A stretch of 24,525 nucleotides of DNA from JBNKEI01 sp050288705 (GCA_050288705.1 JBNKEI010000108.1:1-24525), one strand, 5' to 3'. Positions 15,388 through 24,219 are shown, counted from the first letter of the stretch. Notes: a model not told the origin generated them from the sequence alone. Numbers and translations are program-made.

Positions 15388-15693
15388 AAATCTATAACTA
15401 CCAGCTCTTTGTTTTCCTTGCACTGTTTTCGATGAAGCCTCGCTGAACAAATCTTAACATTCCTTGCAGAGCATAATGACCAAACACACTTGCGGAGGCT
15501 TTCACGAAAACATGCAAGGCAGGAAGAAAGGTTTGCGTTCCCACTAAATGTTTGCCTACCAAACGTTGCGTGGCAGAATGTTGTTGCGAAATATCTTCAA
15601 GTAGGATAATAACTAATTTGAAAAGAGTAAAGTTAGTGCAAGGCAACAGGAAATGGGGGTGCCAAGCTAAACTTAAACATGCACCAACACGTA

Positions 15694-15699
15694 TATAAT
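15694..15699 (+). promoter_or_regulatory. Putative -10 box for the UbiA/glycosyltransferase operon
   Basis: A perfect TATAAT lies 49 bases before the ATG at 15748. The region 16-18 bases upstream (about 15671-15677, CTTAAA) is a poor -35 match. The -10 match and the position suggest a sigma-70-type promoter that may need an activator. Confidence 0.45.
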
Positions 15700-15734
15700 G
15701 AAAAAATGAACCCCTTTCGAGATTTCATTTTTTC
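15700..15734. promoter_or_regulatory. 11-bp perfect inverted repeat in the leader
   Basis: GAAAAAATGAA (15700-15710) and TTCATTTTTTC (15724-15734) are perfect inverted copies around a 13-base spacer. The repeat starts right after the -10 box and ends just before the AAGGAT ribosome site. It could be an operator covering the transcription start or, if the start is early enough, a hairpin near the ribosome site with a T6 run. Confidence 0.5.
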
Positions 15735-15747
15735 TAAGGATACTTGA

Positions 15748-16662
15748 ATGCCCCAGCATGTTGCGGATATTTCCTTATCTGAACAATCCTTAGGACGAGC
15801 AATACTAGTTTCAATGCGTCCGCGACAATGGACAAAAAATCTGGCGGTTTTTGCCCCCTTATTCTTTTCACAAAATATTTTCGTATATCAATTGTTTACA
15901 AATGCCATATTTACCGTAGTTGCATTCTGCTTTCTTTCGAGCTCAATTTATGTTTTTAACGATCTTGTAGATCGGGAAAAAGATCGCCTGCATCCTGTAA
16001 AACAAAATCGACCGATAGCCAGTGGCAGCCTAAGCCTAGCTTGGGCATCGGCTTTAAGCCCCGTGCTCGCATTGACTGCGATCTACATATTATGGATTGT
16101 AGGCACTTCTGCATTTCACGGTGGCCTTTGCTATCTCGTTCTTCAGTTTTTCTACACAGTAATAATCAAACGAATTGCCATATTAGATGTAATTGCCATT
16201 GCTTCGGGATTTGTTATACGCGTGGCTACAGGCGCCATGGCAGTGTTTGTTCCCATTTCCAACTGGCTCTATATTTGTACTTTTATGTTAGCATTGTTTT
16301 TAGGTTTTTCCAAACGGCGCGCAGAGCTAATCACGCTTGACTCCGAGGCAGGCGATCACCGTAAAATTTTAACCCAACTTTCAATTCCTTTGCTTAATCA
16401 ACTAATTTCTATTGTGACCGCAGCAACTATTGTTTCTTACGCACTGTATACTATGAGCGAGGAAACAATTCACCGATTTGGTAACGACGGGCTGAAATTT
16501 ACTATTCCTTGTGTCATCTACGGAATATTTCGTTATTTGTATCTCGTTTACTGCAAAAACAAGGGTGGCAGTCCGGAAAATCTTCTCTTAACCGACCTTC
16601 CGCTAATACTAAGCATAGTAGCATTCTGCGCAATTTCCGGCATGGCAATTTATATAATGTAG
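15748..16662 (+). CDS. UbiA-family prenyltransferase, decaprenyl-phosphate phosphoribosyltransferase-like
   Basis: The 304-residue protein has about eight to nine membrane helices and the UbiA motif NDLVDREKD at 71-79 (N/D-x2-D-x3-D, binding the metal-diphosphate), followed by RPIASG at 88-93. The start RPRQWTKNLAVFAPL and the second polar region KRRAEL at 189-194 plus GDHRKIL at 202-208 are typical of the group related to mycobacterial Rv3806c, which moves phosphoribose from PRPP to decaprenyl phosphate. The function here is inferred: making a polyprenyl-phosphate-linked pentose in the inner membrane. AAGGATA lies about 6 nt before the ATG. The next gene starts 18 bases after the stop, so they form an operon. 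Confidence 0.85.
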   Translation: MPQHVADISLSEQSLGRAILVSMRPRQWTKNLAVFAPLFFSQNIFVYQLFTNAIFTVVAFCFLSSSIYVFNDLVDREKDRLHPVKQNRPIASGSLSLAWASALSPVLALTAIYILWIVGTSAFHGGLCYLVLQFFYTVIIKRIAILDVIAIASGFVIRVATGAMAVFVPISNWLYICTFMLALFLGFSKRRAELITLDSEAGDHRKILTQLSIPLLNQLISIVTAATIVSYALYTMSEETIHRFGNDGLKFTIPCVIYGIFRYLYLVYCKNKGGSPENLLLTDLPLILSIVAFCAISGMAIYIM

Positions 16663-16680
16663 TATCTTTAGGAGAATCCT

Positions 16681-18564
16681 ATGTATCAAACTCTTGTATC
16701 AACAATTCCATTATTGGAAGATCCCCCTTTCGTAATCATGATTGTTGTGCTAGCCACGGCAATAGGTCGGCGAGCAATGCTCACTATTGGACTTCGCGAA
16801 GAAACCGACAAAATATTTTTAGAAAAAGTCGTTTTTACCGCGGCCCTGGGCATGGGGTTGCTACAGTATCTCTTTTTTGGACTAGGAATGGCGGGAAAAG
16901 CAACGCCCCAAGCAGTATGGATTGGGTTATCAGCACTATTACTTCTTTTTTTGGGAGACATTATTAGTTTCTTCATTGAGCTGTGGCACAAGTTTAGGGC
17001 TATAAAAGTCACGAATTTAGACACATTTTCAATAGCGGTATATTTTTGTTTGGCTGCCTGGCTGGGCTTATATTTAGTTGGCTCGCTAAGCCCGGTTACT
17101 GATTCTGACGGTCAGCTTTATCATCTAACTGCCCCAAAACGTTGGTTACAGCAAAGCAACATTGCCCCTTTACCGACCTATACAATGACCTATTGGCCTT
17201 TAGGCGTAGAAATGCTCTTTTCCCTGGCGATGGCGGTCTGGAGCGATACTGCCGCCAAATTAATTCATTTTACTCTGGGCACTTACGCCATTCTCGCCTC
17301 TTACGTTCTTGGCCGCATTTTGGGAAGCCGAACAACCGGCTTCTTGTTAGCTACATTCGTTTTGATATTCTGCAATCGGCCGCCTTTCCTACAATTTCAG
17401 GACGCATTCGTTGACTTGGGAATCGTTTTGCAAACACTGTGTGCAATAATTGCTTTTATTCATTGGCATAGAAGCAAGATCCCTGGATGGTTGTATGTGT
17501 CTGCTCTTTGTGCCGGGTTTTCCGCTTCCTTCAAATTAACTGGGATTCTGCTTGGATGTGCCATTTTCTTAGCAACCGTGATCATACTGCGAAAAAACAG
17601 GGCTCCGTCCTTGCGCACTGGCTTGGTGGCCGGGGTTTTGGCGTTGCTTCCAGTTATTCCTTGGTTTGCACGCGCATGGGTTTACAGCGGAAACCCCTTG
17701 TATCCTATGCTATCCAGCGTTTTTCCAACCGCTAATTGGAATAGCGATATCGCATTGATTTTTAATGACTTTTTTAAGTATTTCAATTGGGGAGTCAGTC
17801 GCGAAGGCTTGGGATTGTTATTACGTCAGAAAATTTATATGGCAGCTATTCTGGGATGGGTTGGCTTTGCTTTCGTTGCATTCATATATATTCGTCGTGT
17901 TGATTTTAGAATTTTAATTGGTTTAGCCTTTTTACCCACCTTAGGTTCTTTGTGGATCACTGGACCCTATTTTCGATATTTAATGCCTTTTATACTTATT
18001 GTTGCCGCAGCCGTTCTTAGTTTGGTTTCTAATTGGTTGGAATCAACCCCATTTCGCGGAAAAGCAATTGTTCTGGGGGCAATAATAGTTGGGTTAGCAT
18101 CTTGCGTGTTTACTTTGCGCGAGACGCTGCCTGATTCATTTGCCGCCGCGACCGGAAAAATTTCCCGAGAAGAATATTTGAAACGCCAACTTTCGAATTA
18201 TTCGATGTGGCAATACATAAATACCACGCTCCCTTCTAACGCACGTGTTCTTTCTTTTCTTGAAGGAACATACTATAGCGATCCCATGTGCTATGTAGCC
18301 ATGCCGCATATGCAATCGGCTATCCGATTCGACAAGTGGGAGCATTTCCTCGAAGATCTAGACCGATATCAAATCAATTACGTGATGTTCACAGAAAACA
18401 GCCAGCGATGGTTCGATTCACAATATATGTTACCAAGAAATTCGCACCATTTTATAAAACGAATTAAACAAGCTGGCCGCTTACTAAAGAGCCAGCGATT
18501 AGACCGGCTCTATGAGTTCTCACCAGCAAAAAATTTAGCATCGAGCAACTTTTCTCGGGAGTAG
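16681..18564 (+). CDS. GT-C fold multi-spanning glycosyltransferase (GT39/GT83-like)
   Basis: The 627-residue protein has about twelve or more transmembrane helices and, after helix 4, the segment SPVTDSDGQLYHLTAPKRW (137-155). It has an acidic pair (Asp141, Asp143) in the first long external loop, as in GT-C enzymes using polyprenyl-phosphate sugars. A NPLYPM motif occurs later in the membrane part. The last roughly 130 residues are soluble and probably periplasmic. It likely transfers a sugar from the lipid carrier to an acceptor outside the inner membrane; donor and acceptor are unknown. The UbiA-type gene directly before it may supply the donor. TAGGAGAA is a good ribosome site. The stop is 21 bases from the convergent cysS stop. 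Confidence 0.82.
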   Translation: MYQTLVSTIPLLEDPPFVIMIVVLATAIGRRAMLTIGLREETDKIFLEKVVFTAALGMGLLQYLFFGLGMAGKATPQAVWIGLSALLLLFLGDIISFFIELWHKFRAIKVTNLDTFSIAVYFCLAAWLGLYLVGSLSPVTDSDGQLYHLTAPKRWLQQSNIAPLPTYTMTYWPLGVEMLFSLAMAVWSDTAAKLIHFTLGTYAILASYVLGRILGSRTTGFLLATFVLIFCNRPPFLQFQDAFVDLGIVLQTLCAIIAFIHWHRSKIPGWLYVSALCAGFSASFKLTGILLGCAIFLATVIILRKNRAPSLRTGLVAGVLALLPVIPWFARAWVYSGNPLYPMLSSVFPTANWNSDIALIFNDFFKYFNWGVSREGLGLLLRQKIYMAAILGWVGFAFVAFIYIRRVDFRILIGLAFLPTLGSLWITGPYFRYLMPFILIVAAAVLSLVSNWLESTPFRGKAIVLGAIIVGLASCVFTLRETLPDSFAAATGKISREEYLKRQLSNYSMWQYINTTLPSNARVLSFLEGTYYSDPMCYVAMPHMQSAIRFDKWEHFLEDLDRYQINYVMFTENSQRWFDSQYMLPRNSHHFIKRIKQAGRLLKSQRLDRLYEFSPAKNLASSNFSRE

Positions 18565-18585
18565 CAATCAGCTTTTTAGGCAACT

Positions 18586-20040
18586 TTAGGGAATTTTCCA
18601 AACCGTTCCCCGAGGCGTATCCATCAATTCCACCCCCATAGCTTTAAGCTTTTCCCGTACCTGATCAGCGGCAGCAAAATCTTTTTGTTGGCGCGCCTGT
18701 TGGCGACTATTCAATAGCTCTTCCACTATTTGCGCGTCTATACCCTTTTCTCTTGCCTTTTTCTCTCGAAGTTGTAACAGAAACGGCTGCGGAGCTTGTT
18801 GAAATAGTCCCAATACTTCTCCCATATGCCCAACATCTTCTCGCAATTTGAATAGAGTACGGGTAACTGAAGCTTTATCTTTTGATTTGGGTTTCTCCAC
18901 CAATTCATTCATTAGTGAAAAAGCTTCCGACAACACTCCCAAGGCTTCGGCGGTATTAAAATCGTTGCCTAGAGAATTAAAAAATTCCTGGCGAATGCTT
19001 TTAACTTTTTCTTCTTCCAGTATTGTTCCCGAGGTTTTTTCCTTACCTTCCAATCGCTGGTCAGTTTTGGCAAGAGTTTCGTAAAGATATTCCACTCTTT
19101 TTTGTGCATCGACCAGTAAGGGGTCGGAAAAATTAATTGGATTCCGATAGTGCGTTCCCAAAAGAAAATAACGCAGGGTTTCCCCTTCAAATCGACCAAC
19201 GATTTCTCGCACTGTCAAAAAATTGCCCAGCGACTTGGACATTTTTTCATTGTCAATTTGCACAAATCCGTTATGCAACCATACGCGAACAAATGGCTTT
19301 CCGCTGGCGGCCTCGGATTGAGCAATTTCATTTTCATGATGAGGGAAAACCAAGTCTTTTCCCCCTGCATGAATGTCGAAAGTTTCTCCCAGATATTTGG
19401 CGCTCATGGCCGAGCACTCAATGTGCCATCCCGGACGCCCTTTGCCCCAGGGACTATCCCATTGCGGCTCTCCCGGCTTGGCTGCCTTCCAAAGAACAAA
19501 ATCGAGAGGATCTTTCTTGCGAACCCCGGGTTCTACCCGCGCTCCTGCTTCCAGACTATCCAGGTTGCGCTTGCTAAGTTTTCCGTATTCGGGAAAATTA
19601 CGCACCGAGAAATAGACATCGCCATCGGAAACATAGGCCATGCCGTTTTTAACAATTTTCTCAATTAAAGATATTACTTCGGGAATATGGTCAGTAACTT
19701 TGGGTTCCACATCGGGATTTTCTACTCCCAAAGCCCCCATATCTGCCCGGAACTCGGAAATAAACATTTCGGCTACTTCTTGGGAAGATTTCCCTAACGC
19801 CTTAGCTTTCCGAATTATATTGTCATCAACATCGGTGAAATTACGAACGTAAGTTACCTTATAACCTAAATAGCGAAGAAATCTGGCGATAACATCATAG
19901 GCGACATAGGCTCGAGCATGACCAATGTGACTCATATCGTACACGGTAGGACCGCACACATACATGCCAATTTGGCCTTCTCGCACTGGCTCCAAAATCT
20001 CTTTGCGCTGGGTCAAGGTGTTAAAAACCGAAACTTGCAT
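18586..20040 (-). CDS. cysS: Cysteine--tRNA ligase
   Basis: This class I aminoacyl-tRNA synthetase charges tRNA(Cys). It has 484 residues, normal for the family. HIGH is at 38-41 in PTVYDMSHIGHARAYVAYDV, and KMSKS sits in NEKMSKSLGN. The zinc ligands are present: Cys29 in YVCGPTVYD, the Cys of GWHIECSAMS, and the His and Glu of PHHENEIAQSE. The C-terminal part carries the usual helical anticodon-binding domain, ending in GVELMDTPRGTVWK. AAGGATGGGG precedes the ATG. The gene follows the unknown membrane protein gene by 101 bases on the same strand; that gap has a small CTGGC/GCCAG inverted repeat. Confidence 0.98.
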   Translation of the reverse strand: MQVSVFNTLTQRKEILEPVREGQIGMYVCGPTVYDMSHIGHARAYVAYDVIARFLRYLGYKVTYVRNFTDVDDNIIRKAKALGKSSQEVAEMFISEFRADMGALGVENPDVEPKVTDHIPEVISLIEKIVKNGMAYVSDGDVYFSVRNFPEYGKLSKRNLDSLEAGARVEPGVRKKDPLDFVLWKAAKPGEPQWDSPWGKGRPGWHIECSAMSAKYLGETFDIHAGGKDLVFPHHENEIAQSEAASGKPFVRVWLHNGFVQIDNEKMSKSLGNFLTVREIVGRFEGETLRYFLLGTHYRNPINFSDPLLVDAQKRVEYLYETLAKTDQRLEGKEKTSGTILEEEKVKSIRQEFFNSLGNDFNTAEALGVLSEAFSLMNELVEKPKSKDKASVTRTLFKLREDVGHMGEVLGLFQQAPQPFLLQLREKKAREKGIDAQIVEELLNSRQQARQQKDFAAADQVREKLKAMGVELMDTPRGTVWKIP

Positions 20041-20141
20041 TTACCCCATCCTTTTGCTTCCGGCTGGCCAAGCGCCAGTCTAAATAGCTCGCCGTGCCCC
20101 CTACAGCAGCCGGCACTAGCTACTGGCCCCCACAGCGTTTT

Positions 20142-20867
20142 TTACTGGATTTTTGCACGTACCCGAGAAGCTTTTAACAATGCCCGAGCGTTCCATACCA
20201 GTAAAAAAAGTAGTCCCGCCGCTATAGCAGGAGTCTTCCATCCGGAACGGGGAATTTCTCCTTCCAGCAATACATACAGGTTATTGTCCTGAGGAACAAT
20301 CATTCGTTTTTCCAAAAAATATTCAAACGCTGGCGCGTATTCGGGAATTGATTGATCTTGGACCAGGCGTCCCCTGGCAATGAAAGCAGCAGCGTCTGGA
20401 GGAGCTGGTTTGCCATTATGCATAGGCATTTCCCCCCATTTTGGAGGACGCCGAACTAGTACTGGAGTATCTTGAATGGCTACAATTTCAAAATTCTGTC
20501 CCAATCGCTTATAACGCTGTGCAACCGAACTAGGGGAACCTTGAATTACCGCATAAGCATCGTTGGCTAGCCTATCAAAATGATATTTCTGAGAATTTCC
20601 TAAATCGACTGGTTTATGATTACTAAACCAGTACAAGAAGTCTCCCCGCAGGTCCACCAACAAAAATATGGAAAGAGCTAATCCCAAAAGTGCAATTGAA
20701 AACGACAGCGAATGACCCCGTCGGCGCGGAGGGCAGTGCCAAGCGCCAACAGAATCGCCAGAGTCAGAACTAATTAAGTCGGAATTACGCAAGTTGCTAC
20801 TAGAGCCGTCATCGAATTTTGGAGAGCCACTATTCTCGGTACCATTTGGGCTCACTTTAATATTCAT
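20142..20867 (-). CDS. Unknown bitopic membrane protein between carD and cysS
   Basis: I do not recognise this protein with certainty. From ATG 20867 it has 241 residues: a Ser/Asn/Asp-rich N-terminal tail (1-45), a basic stretch PPRRRGH (46-52), one transmembrane helix (55-74), a globular region of about 135 residues, and a second helix (about 212-227) ending in a basic tail. By the positive-inside rule both ends are cytoplasmic and the middle is periplasmic. This two-helix topology with a beta-rich middle recalls SURF1-like proteins, but no signature was found. The start is weak: no ribosome site precedes ATG 20867, and a TTG at 20921 overlapping the carD stop would add 18 residues. It is probably in one operon with carD. 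Confidence 0.7.
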   Translation of the reverse strand: MNIKVSPNGTENSGSPKFDDGSSSNLRNSDLISSDSGDSVGAWHCPPRRRGHSLSFSIALLGLALSIFLLVDLRGDFLYWFSNHKPVDLGNSQKYHFDRLANDAYAVIQGSPSSVAQRYKRLGQNFEIVAIQDTPVLVRRPPKWGEMPMHNGKPAPPDAAAFIARGRLVQDQSIPEYAPAFEYFLEKRMIVPQDNNLYVLLEGEIPRSGWKTPAIAAGLLFLLVWNARALLKASRVRAKIQ

Positions 20868-20914
20868 GTGAGAATAATCATGAGTTGCTTGTCCGAAGGC
20901 GCTCGCCTTCAGCC

Positions 20915-21406
20915 TTAGCAATTAAAAATTCGTTTTAGATCGCTTTCAATTTCTGTCTCATCACAGGACTTTGCCAAGCTCAATTCCTTAACCAGCAACG
21001 ACCGGGCTTTGTCCAGCATTTTGCGCTCACCAAAAGAAAGATCTTTGTCACCTTTCAACACATAAAGGTCTCTCAAAACTTGAGCAATCTCAAACACGCT
21101 ACCAGTTTCAATTTTCTGCGTGTACTCACGATAGCGTCGATTCCAGGTAGTGGAATCAATCATAATTTCTCGATCATTCAATATCGAGTAAACTTGGTTC
21201 ACCGCATCTTCATCAATGATTTCCCGTAAGCCCACTTTAGTGACCTTATTAATTGGAATCATGATTTTCATGCCGTTGTCGAGAATCTTCAAAACATAAA
21301 ATGACTGCTGTTGGCCGGCTACTTCCTTATGCTCGATTCCCATAACCTCGCCTACCCCTTGCCCGGGGTAGACAGCTTTGTCACCGACCTTAAACGTGGT
21401 CTGCAC
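20915..21406 (-). CDS. carD: CarD/CdnL family transcription regulator
   Basis: CarD/CdnL proteins bind the RNA polymerase beta subunit and stabilise open complexes at promoters such as those of rRNA genes. I choose the GTG at 21406, with AAGGAG 9 nt upstream, because it gives 163 residues, the usual size, with FKVGDKAVYPGQGVG right at the N-terminus. An ATG at 21454 would add 16 residues without family resemblance. Residues 1-65 are the polymerase-interacting domain and 66-163 the helical DNA-binding domain with Trp88 in TTWNRRYREY, the position of the wedge tryptophan. It is followed by the unknown membrane protein gene and cysS. Confidence 0.93.
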   Translation of the reverse strand: MQTTFKVGDKAVYPGQGVGEVMGIEHKEVAGQQQSFYVLKILDNGMKIMIPINKVTKVGLREIIDEDAVNQVYSILNDREIMIDSTTWNRRYREYTQKIETGSVFEIAQVLRDLYVLKGDKDLSFGERKMLDKARSLLVKELSLAKSCDETEIESDLKRIFNC

Positions 21407-21686
21407 TTTTACCAACTCCTTAGGAAAGGTTGGAAAGGGCTTAATGACTACCATTATTTCCAACGCAAGTCAAACCGCATCTTGACCTACACTTAGTCCA
21501 CCAGTTAGGATGCTAACCGCCAAGATTCTATTTTTGTTCCCAAGTTTTTACTTTAATTGACATTTTTTATGTTTATTTTTCCGCGTCTGTTGGGAAGCTG
21601 ATGTAAGGTAAGAGCCTAGGAATACCAAAAATATTGAAGAAAAAATTGGGTGCTGGATTTTCTGATTAGTTCTGGAAGGGGAGCGA

Positions 21687-24110
21687 GTGGGAGGGATAAA
21701 GCGGCCGCTATTAATTTTGTCTATTTGCTTTGGGCTGGGCATTGCTTTTGCGCAACAGGTAAGTGGCTCAGCAATTGTCTGGGCAGCAATAGCAGGCGCC
21801 CTGAGCATTGGCGGCGTTTACGGCGCTCGGTATTTACCTTTTTTTTCTTTTTTAATAATGGCACTGGCTTTTATTGCTACCGGAATAGGCGTTGCCCAAA
21901 AACAAGCCGCCGTAACCGAAATAGGCAATAAAGAAACCGAGCAGCTATTAGAGGGCGAGGTAGAAGGCGCTTCTTCCACTAACAACCATACTACTCGCTT
22001 TCTTTTGCGCGTCCAGCGGATATTTCGCCATAATCAATGGGAAGATGTTCATTTTCGAGTACGTATTAGCAGCGAAGAAATTTTGCTTCTTTCTGGAGAC
22101 CGCGTTCGTTTGCGAGCATGTTTGCGACCTCTGAGAATTGGACAAAATCCTGGCGATAGACCAATGATCAATCTTAACAAGGCCCAGGGAATTATTGCTA
22201 CTGGCTATGTGCGAGAAAAACAAATAGCCGTATTGGGCAAGGCGCCCTTTCTGCAAAGCTATATTCATCAGCTACGCATTCGTTATCGAATAATGGCAGA
22301 AAAAATTATTGCTGACAGCAATGCCTCGGCTTTGCTACGCGCATTGGCATTGGGAGACCGCACCAATCTTTCCGATGAAGTGAATGACGATTTCAATAGG
22401 AGCGGGCTGGCTCACATTCTTTCGGTATCGGGATTACACATTGCAATAGTAGCGGCTGGATTTTACCGTTTCTTGTGTTGGTTGACTGCCCGCTTTTGGG
22501 TATTAATTGTTTACTTTCCCGCCAAAGTTTGGGCAAGCGCGTTAGCAATTCCCGTCACCTGGGCGTACGTATTGATTACTGGCAGCGAAATTCCGGCGGT
22601 ACGCTCGGGAATTATGATTTCTTTTATTTTTTTAGCCCGCTTGCTCCGCCGAGACCCCGATGCCCCCACCGCAGTAGGAGCCGCGCTAATGGCGGTATTA
22701 GCTTACGACCCTGCCGCCTGGCATTCTATTTCTTTCCGGCTTTCCTTCTCCGCAGTGGCTGGCTTAATGATTTTAACGCCACATTTGCGCAATCTTATTC
22801 CTATTGCTCGTCCCAGCCAAACCCGATCAGGAATAGGCGGTTGGCTGAAAAAAAGACGCGAGGCTTTGCTAGTGGTCATTGCCGGTTCGATGGCGGCTTC
22901 CCTGGCCACCGGGCCATTAGTTGCCGCCACGTTTCAACGAACTTCTTTAATTGCAGTAATCTCCAATGTGATTGCATTGCCAGTTGCTTCGGCGCTTACC
23001 GTAATTGCCGCCAGTTCCGCGGCTATTTTTATGTTGTATTCGACTGCCGCCATTCCTTTAATTGCCCTGGCCAAATATTTTTCTCAGGCGCTTCTATTCT
23101 TTTCCCACTGGTTCTCTTCTTTACCTTATTCTTCGCTATTGGTTCCCTCCCCGTCCCTGCTATTTTTTGTAGCCTGGTATTGCGTTTTGTTTGCCCTAAT
23201 CATTAGAAACCCATTTCCCCGCTTTGCCAAGAGAATTGGCCTTATTTCTTCGGCAATACTAGTTTTATTGAGTATTTATCGATGGGTTGGCCCGCTTTTT
23301 CGCCGCAGCCTGATAGTCACCTTTCTTTCGGTAGGTCAAGGCGATGCTTCCATAGTGCAGTTTCCGGGGGGAAAAAACCTGCTCATCGATGGCGGAGGCG
23401 ACGTGGCCGGCAAGTTCGATACTGGCAGCCGAATTGTAGTGCCCGCTCTCTTGGAAATGGGTATTTCTAAATTAGATGCGATAGTGCTTTCTCACCCCCA
23501 CCCGGACCATATTTTAGGTTTGGGTTCAGTAATTGACTTGGTTCCAGTGAAAGAAATATGGATAGCCAGGGGCACCAAAGATGACAGCTTACTGGACCAG
23601 CTTTTAGAAAAAGCACAAAACAAACAAATTCCCATTCGCCAATTTCAAGCTGGCCAAATAGTTTCCGATTTTTCACCGGTACACATTGAAATCATTCATC
23701 CTTTGGCCAATAAAAAAATTGACCCTCAAGAAGAAACGTTCGAGGCCAATGACTACAGTCTAGTGTTACGAATTAAATTGAAAGAAGTTTCCTTTTTATT
23801 TACCGGAGACATTGAAAGTTTAGCTGAGAAAAAAATCATTGCAAGACACTCTCCCTTTCGCGCCAATGTGCTAAAAGCCCCTCACCACGGAAGCAATACC
23901 AGCTCGACCTATGAATTTATATACAAGGTTAGACCTCAACATGTAGTTTTTAGTGTTGGCCAGAATAACCGCTACCAATTTCCCCGTCCCACGGTAATGA
24001 ATCGATATTCTGCGCTAGGAGCTGCGCTACACCGCACCGACAGCCACGGCGCAGTTACTTTTACTACCAATGGAAACGAGCTGGAGGTTAGTCATTATGT
24101 GGGTGATTAA
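21687..24110 (+). CDS. comEC: ComEC/Rec2 DNA-uptake channel protein
   Basis: ComEC carries single-stranded DNA across the inner membrane during natural transformation. The 807-residue protein has the full layout: an N-terminal membrane/OB-type DUF4131 region (1-200), the Competence domain (about 205-485, with SGLAHILSVSGLHIAIVAAG at 239-258), further helices to about 535, and a C-terminal metallo-beta-lactamase domain (about 543-800). That domain has SHPHPDH at 602-608, TGD at 706-708 and KAPHHGS at 730-736, so its nuclease-type metal site appears complete. The start is GTG 21687 with AAGGGGA upstream. No other competence gene is in the window. The divergent carD gene is 280 bases away; a TTGACA at 21557-21562 lacks a matching -10. 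Confidence 0.95.
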   Translation: MGGIKRPLLILSICFGLGIAFAQQVSGSAIVWAAIAGALSIGGVYGARYLPFFSFLIMALAFIATGIGVAQKQAAVTEIGNKETEQLLEGEVEGASSTNNHTTRFLLRVQRIFRHNQWEDVHFRVRISSEEILLLSGDRVRLRACLRPLRIGQNPGDRPMINLNKAQGIIATGYVREKQIAVLGKAPFLQSYIHQLRIRYRIMAEKIIADSNASALLRALALGDRTNLSDEVNDDFNRSGLAHILSVSGLHIAIVAAGFYRFLCWLTARFWVLIVYFPAKVWASALAIPVTWAYVLITGSEIPAVRSGIMISFIFLARLLRRDPDAPTAVGAALMAVLAYDPAAWHSISFRLSFSAVAGLMILTPHLRNLIPIARPSQTRSGIGGWLKKRREALLVVIAGSMAASLATGPLVAATFQRTSLIAVISNVIALPVASALTVIAASSAAIFMLYSTAAIPLIALAKYFSQALLFFSHWFSSLPYSSLLVPSPSLLFFVAWYCVLFALIIRNPFPRFAKRIGLISSAILVLLSIYRWVGPLFRRSLIVTFLSVGQGDASIVQFPGGKNLLIDGGGDVAGKFDTGSRIVVPALLEMGISKLDAIVLSHPHPDHILGLGSVIDLVPVKEIWIARGTKDDSLLDQLLEKAQNKQIPIRQFQAGQIVSDFSPVHIEIIHPLANKKIDPQEETFEANDYSLVLRIKLKEVSFLFTGDIESLAEKKIIARHSPFRANVLKAPHHGSNTSSTYEFIYKVRPQHVVFSVGQNNRYQFPRPTVMNRYSALGAALHRTDSHGAVTFTTNGNELEVSHYVGD

Positions 24111-24117
24111 ATGTTTG

Positions 24118-24134
24118 CTTGCTCAGCCAGCAAG
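24118..24134 (+). terminator. Weak hairpin after comEC
   Basis: CTTGCT and AGCAAG form a 6-bp stem with a 5-base loop, 7 bases after the comEC stop. No T run follows. It may separate comEC transcription from the vapBC promoter, but the support is weak. Confidence 0.3.
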
Positions 24135-24166
24135 ACTTTCAAAGACACATTGCTCCGATAGCCAGC

Positions 24167-24195
24167 TTGCAAAAACCAGTTTCCGCGTATATACT
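24167..24195 (+). promoter_or_regulatory. Sigma-70-type promoter of vapBC
   Basis: TTGCAA (24167-24172) and TATACT (24190-24195) are separated by exactly 17 bases and stand 25 bases before the vapB ATG. Both boxes match the consensus at most positions. This is the clearest promoter in the window. Confidence 0.75.
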
Positions 24196-24206
24196 GCCAT
24201 ATATAC
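24187..24206. promoter_or_regulatory. vapBC operator palindrome
   Basis: GTATATA and TATATAC are perfect inverted 7-mers with a 6-base spacer. They overlap the -10 box of the vapBC promoter, which is where VapB-VapC complexes bind to repress their own operon in studied systems. GTATA-type half-sites are common for this family. Confidence 0.7.
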
Positions 24207-24219
24207 ACAGAGGTCACTC

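Larger units (their letters stand above)
15388..15747. other. Divergent region between uvrB and the UbiA-type gene
   Basis: No gene is supported in this 360-base stretch. At 15541-15573 the sequence shows nested symmetry: CCAC, GTTTG, CAAAC, GTGG separated by 5-base spacers, which would fold into an interrupted hairpin. The right end has the promoter and inverted repeat described separately. A minus-strand frame over 15398-15646 has no ribosome site and no resemblance to a known protein. Confidence 0.5.

Noticed and set aside
15398..15646. Minus-strand frame upstream of uvrB
   Set aside because: TTG start, no ribosome site, overlap with the possible uvrB N-terminal extension, and no recognisable family.
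20064..20078. CTGGC/GCCAG inverted repeat before cysS as a terminator or T-box-like leader
   Set aside because: The stem is only 5 bp with no T run, and there are no T-box features; the 101-base gap is too short for such a leader.
21557..21562. TTGACA as -35 box of comEC
   Set aside because: No -10-like hexamer lies 16-18 bases downstream; the area is simply AT-rich.
24070..24219. In-frame N-terminal extension of vapB
   Set aside because: It overlaps the comEC end and would cover the promoter and operator; the family starts at the ATG at 24220, which has a ribosome site.
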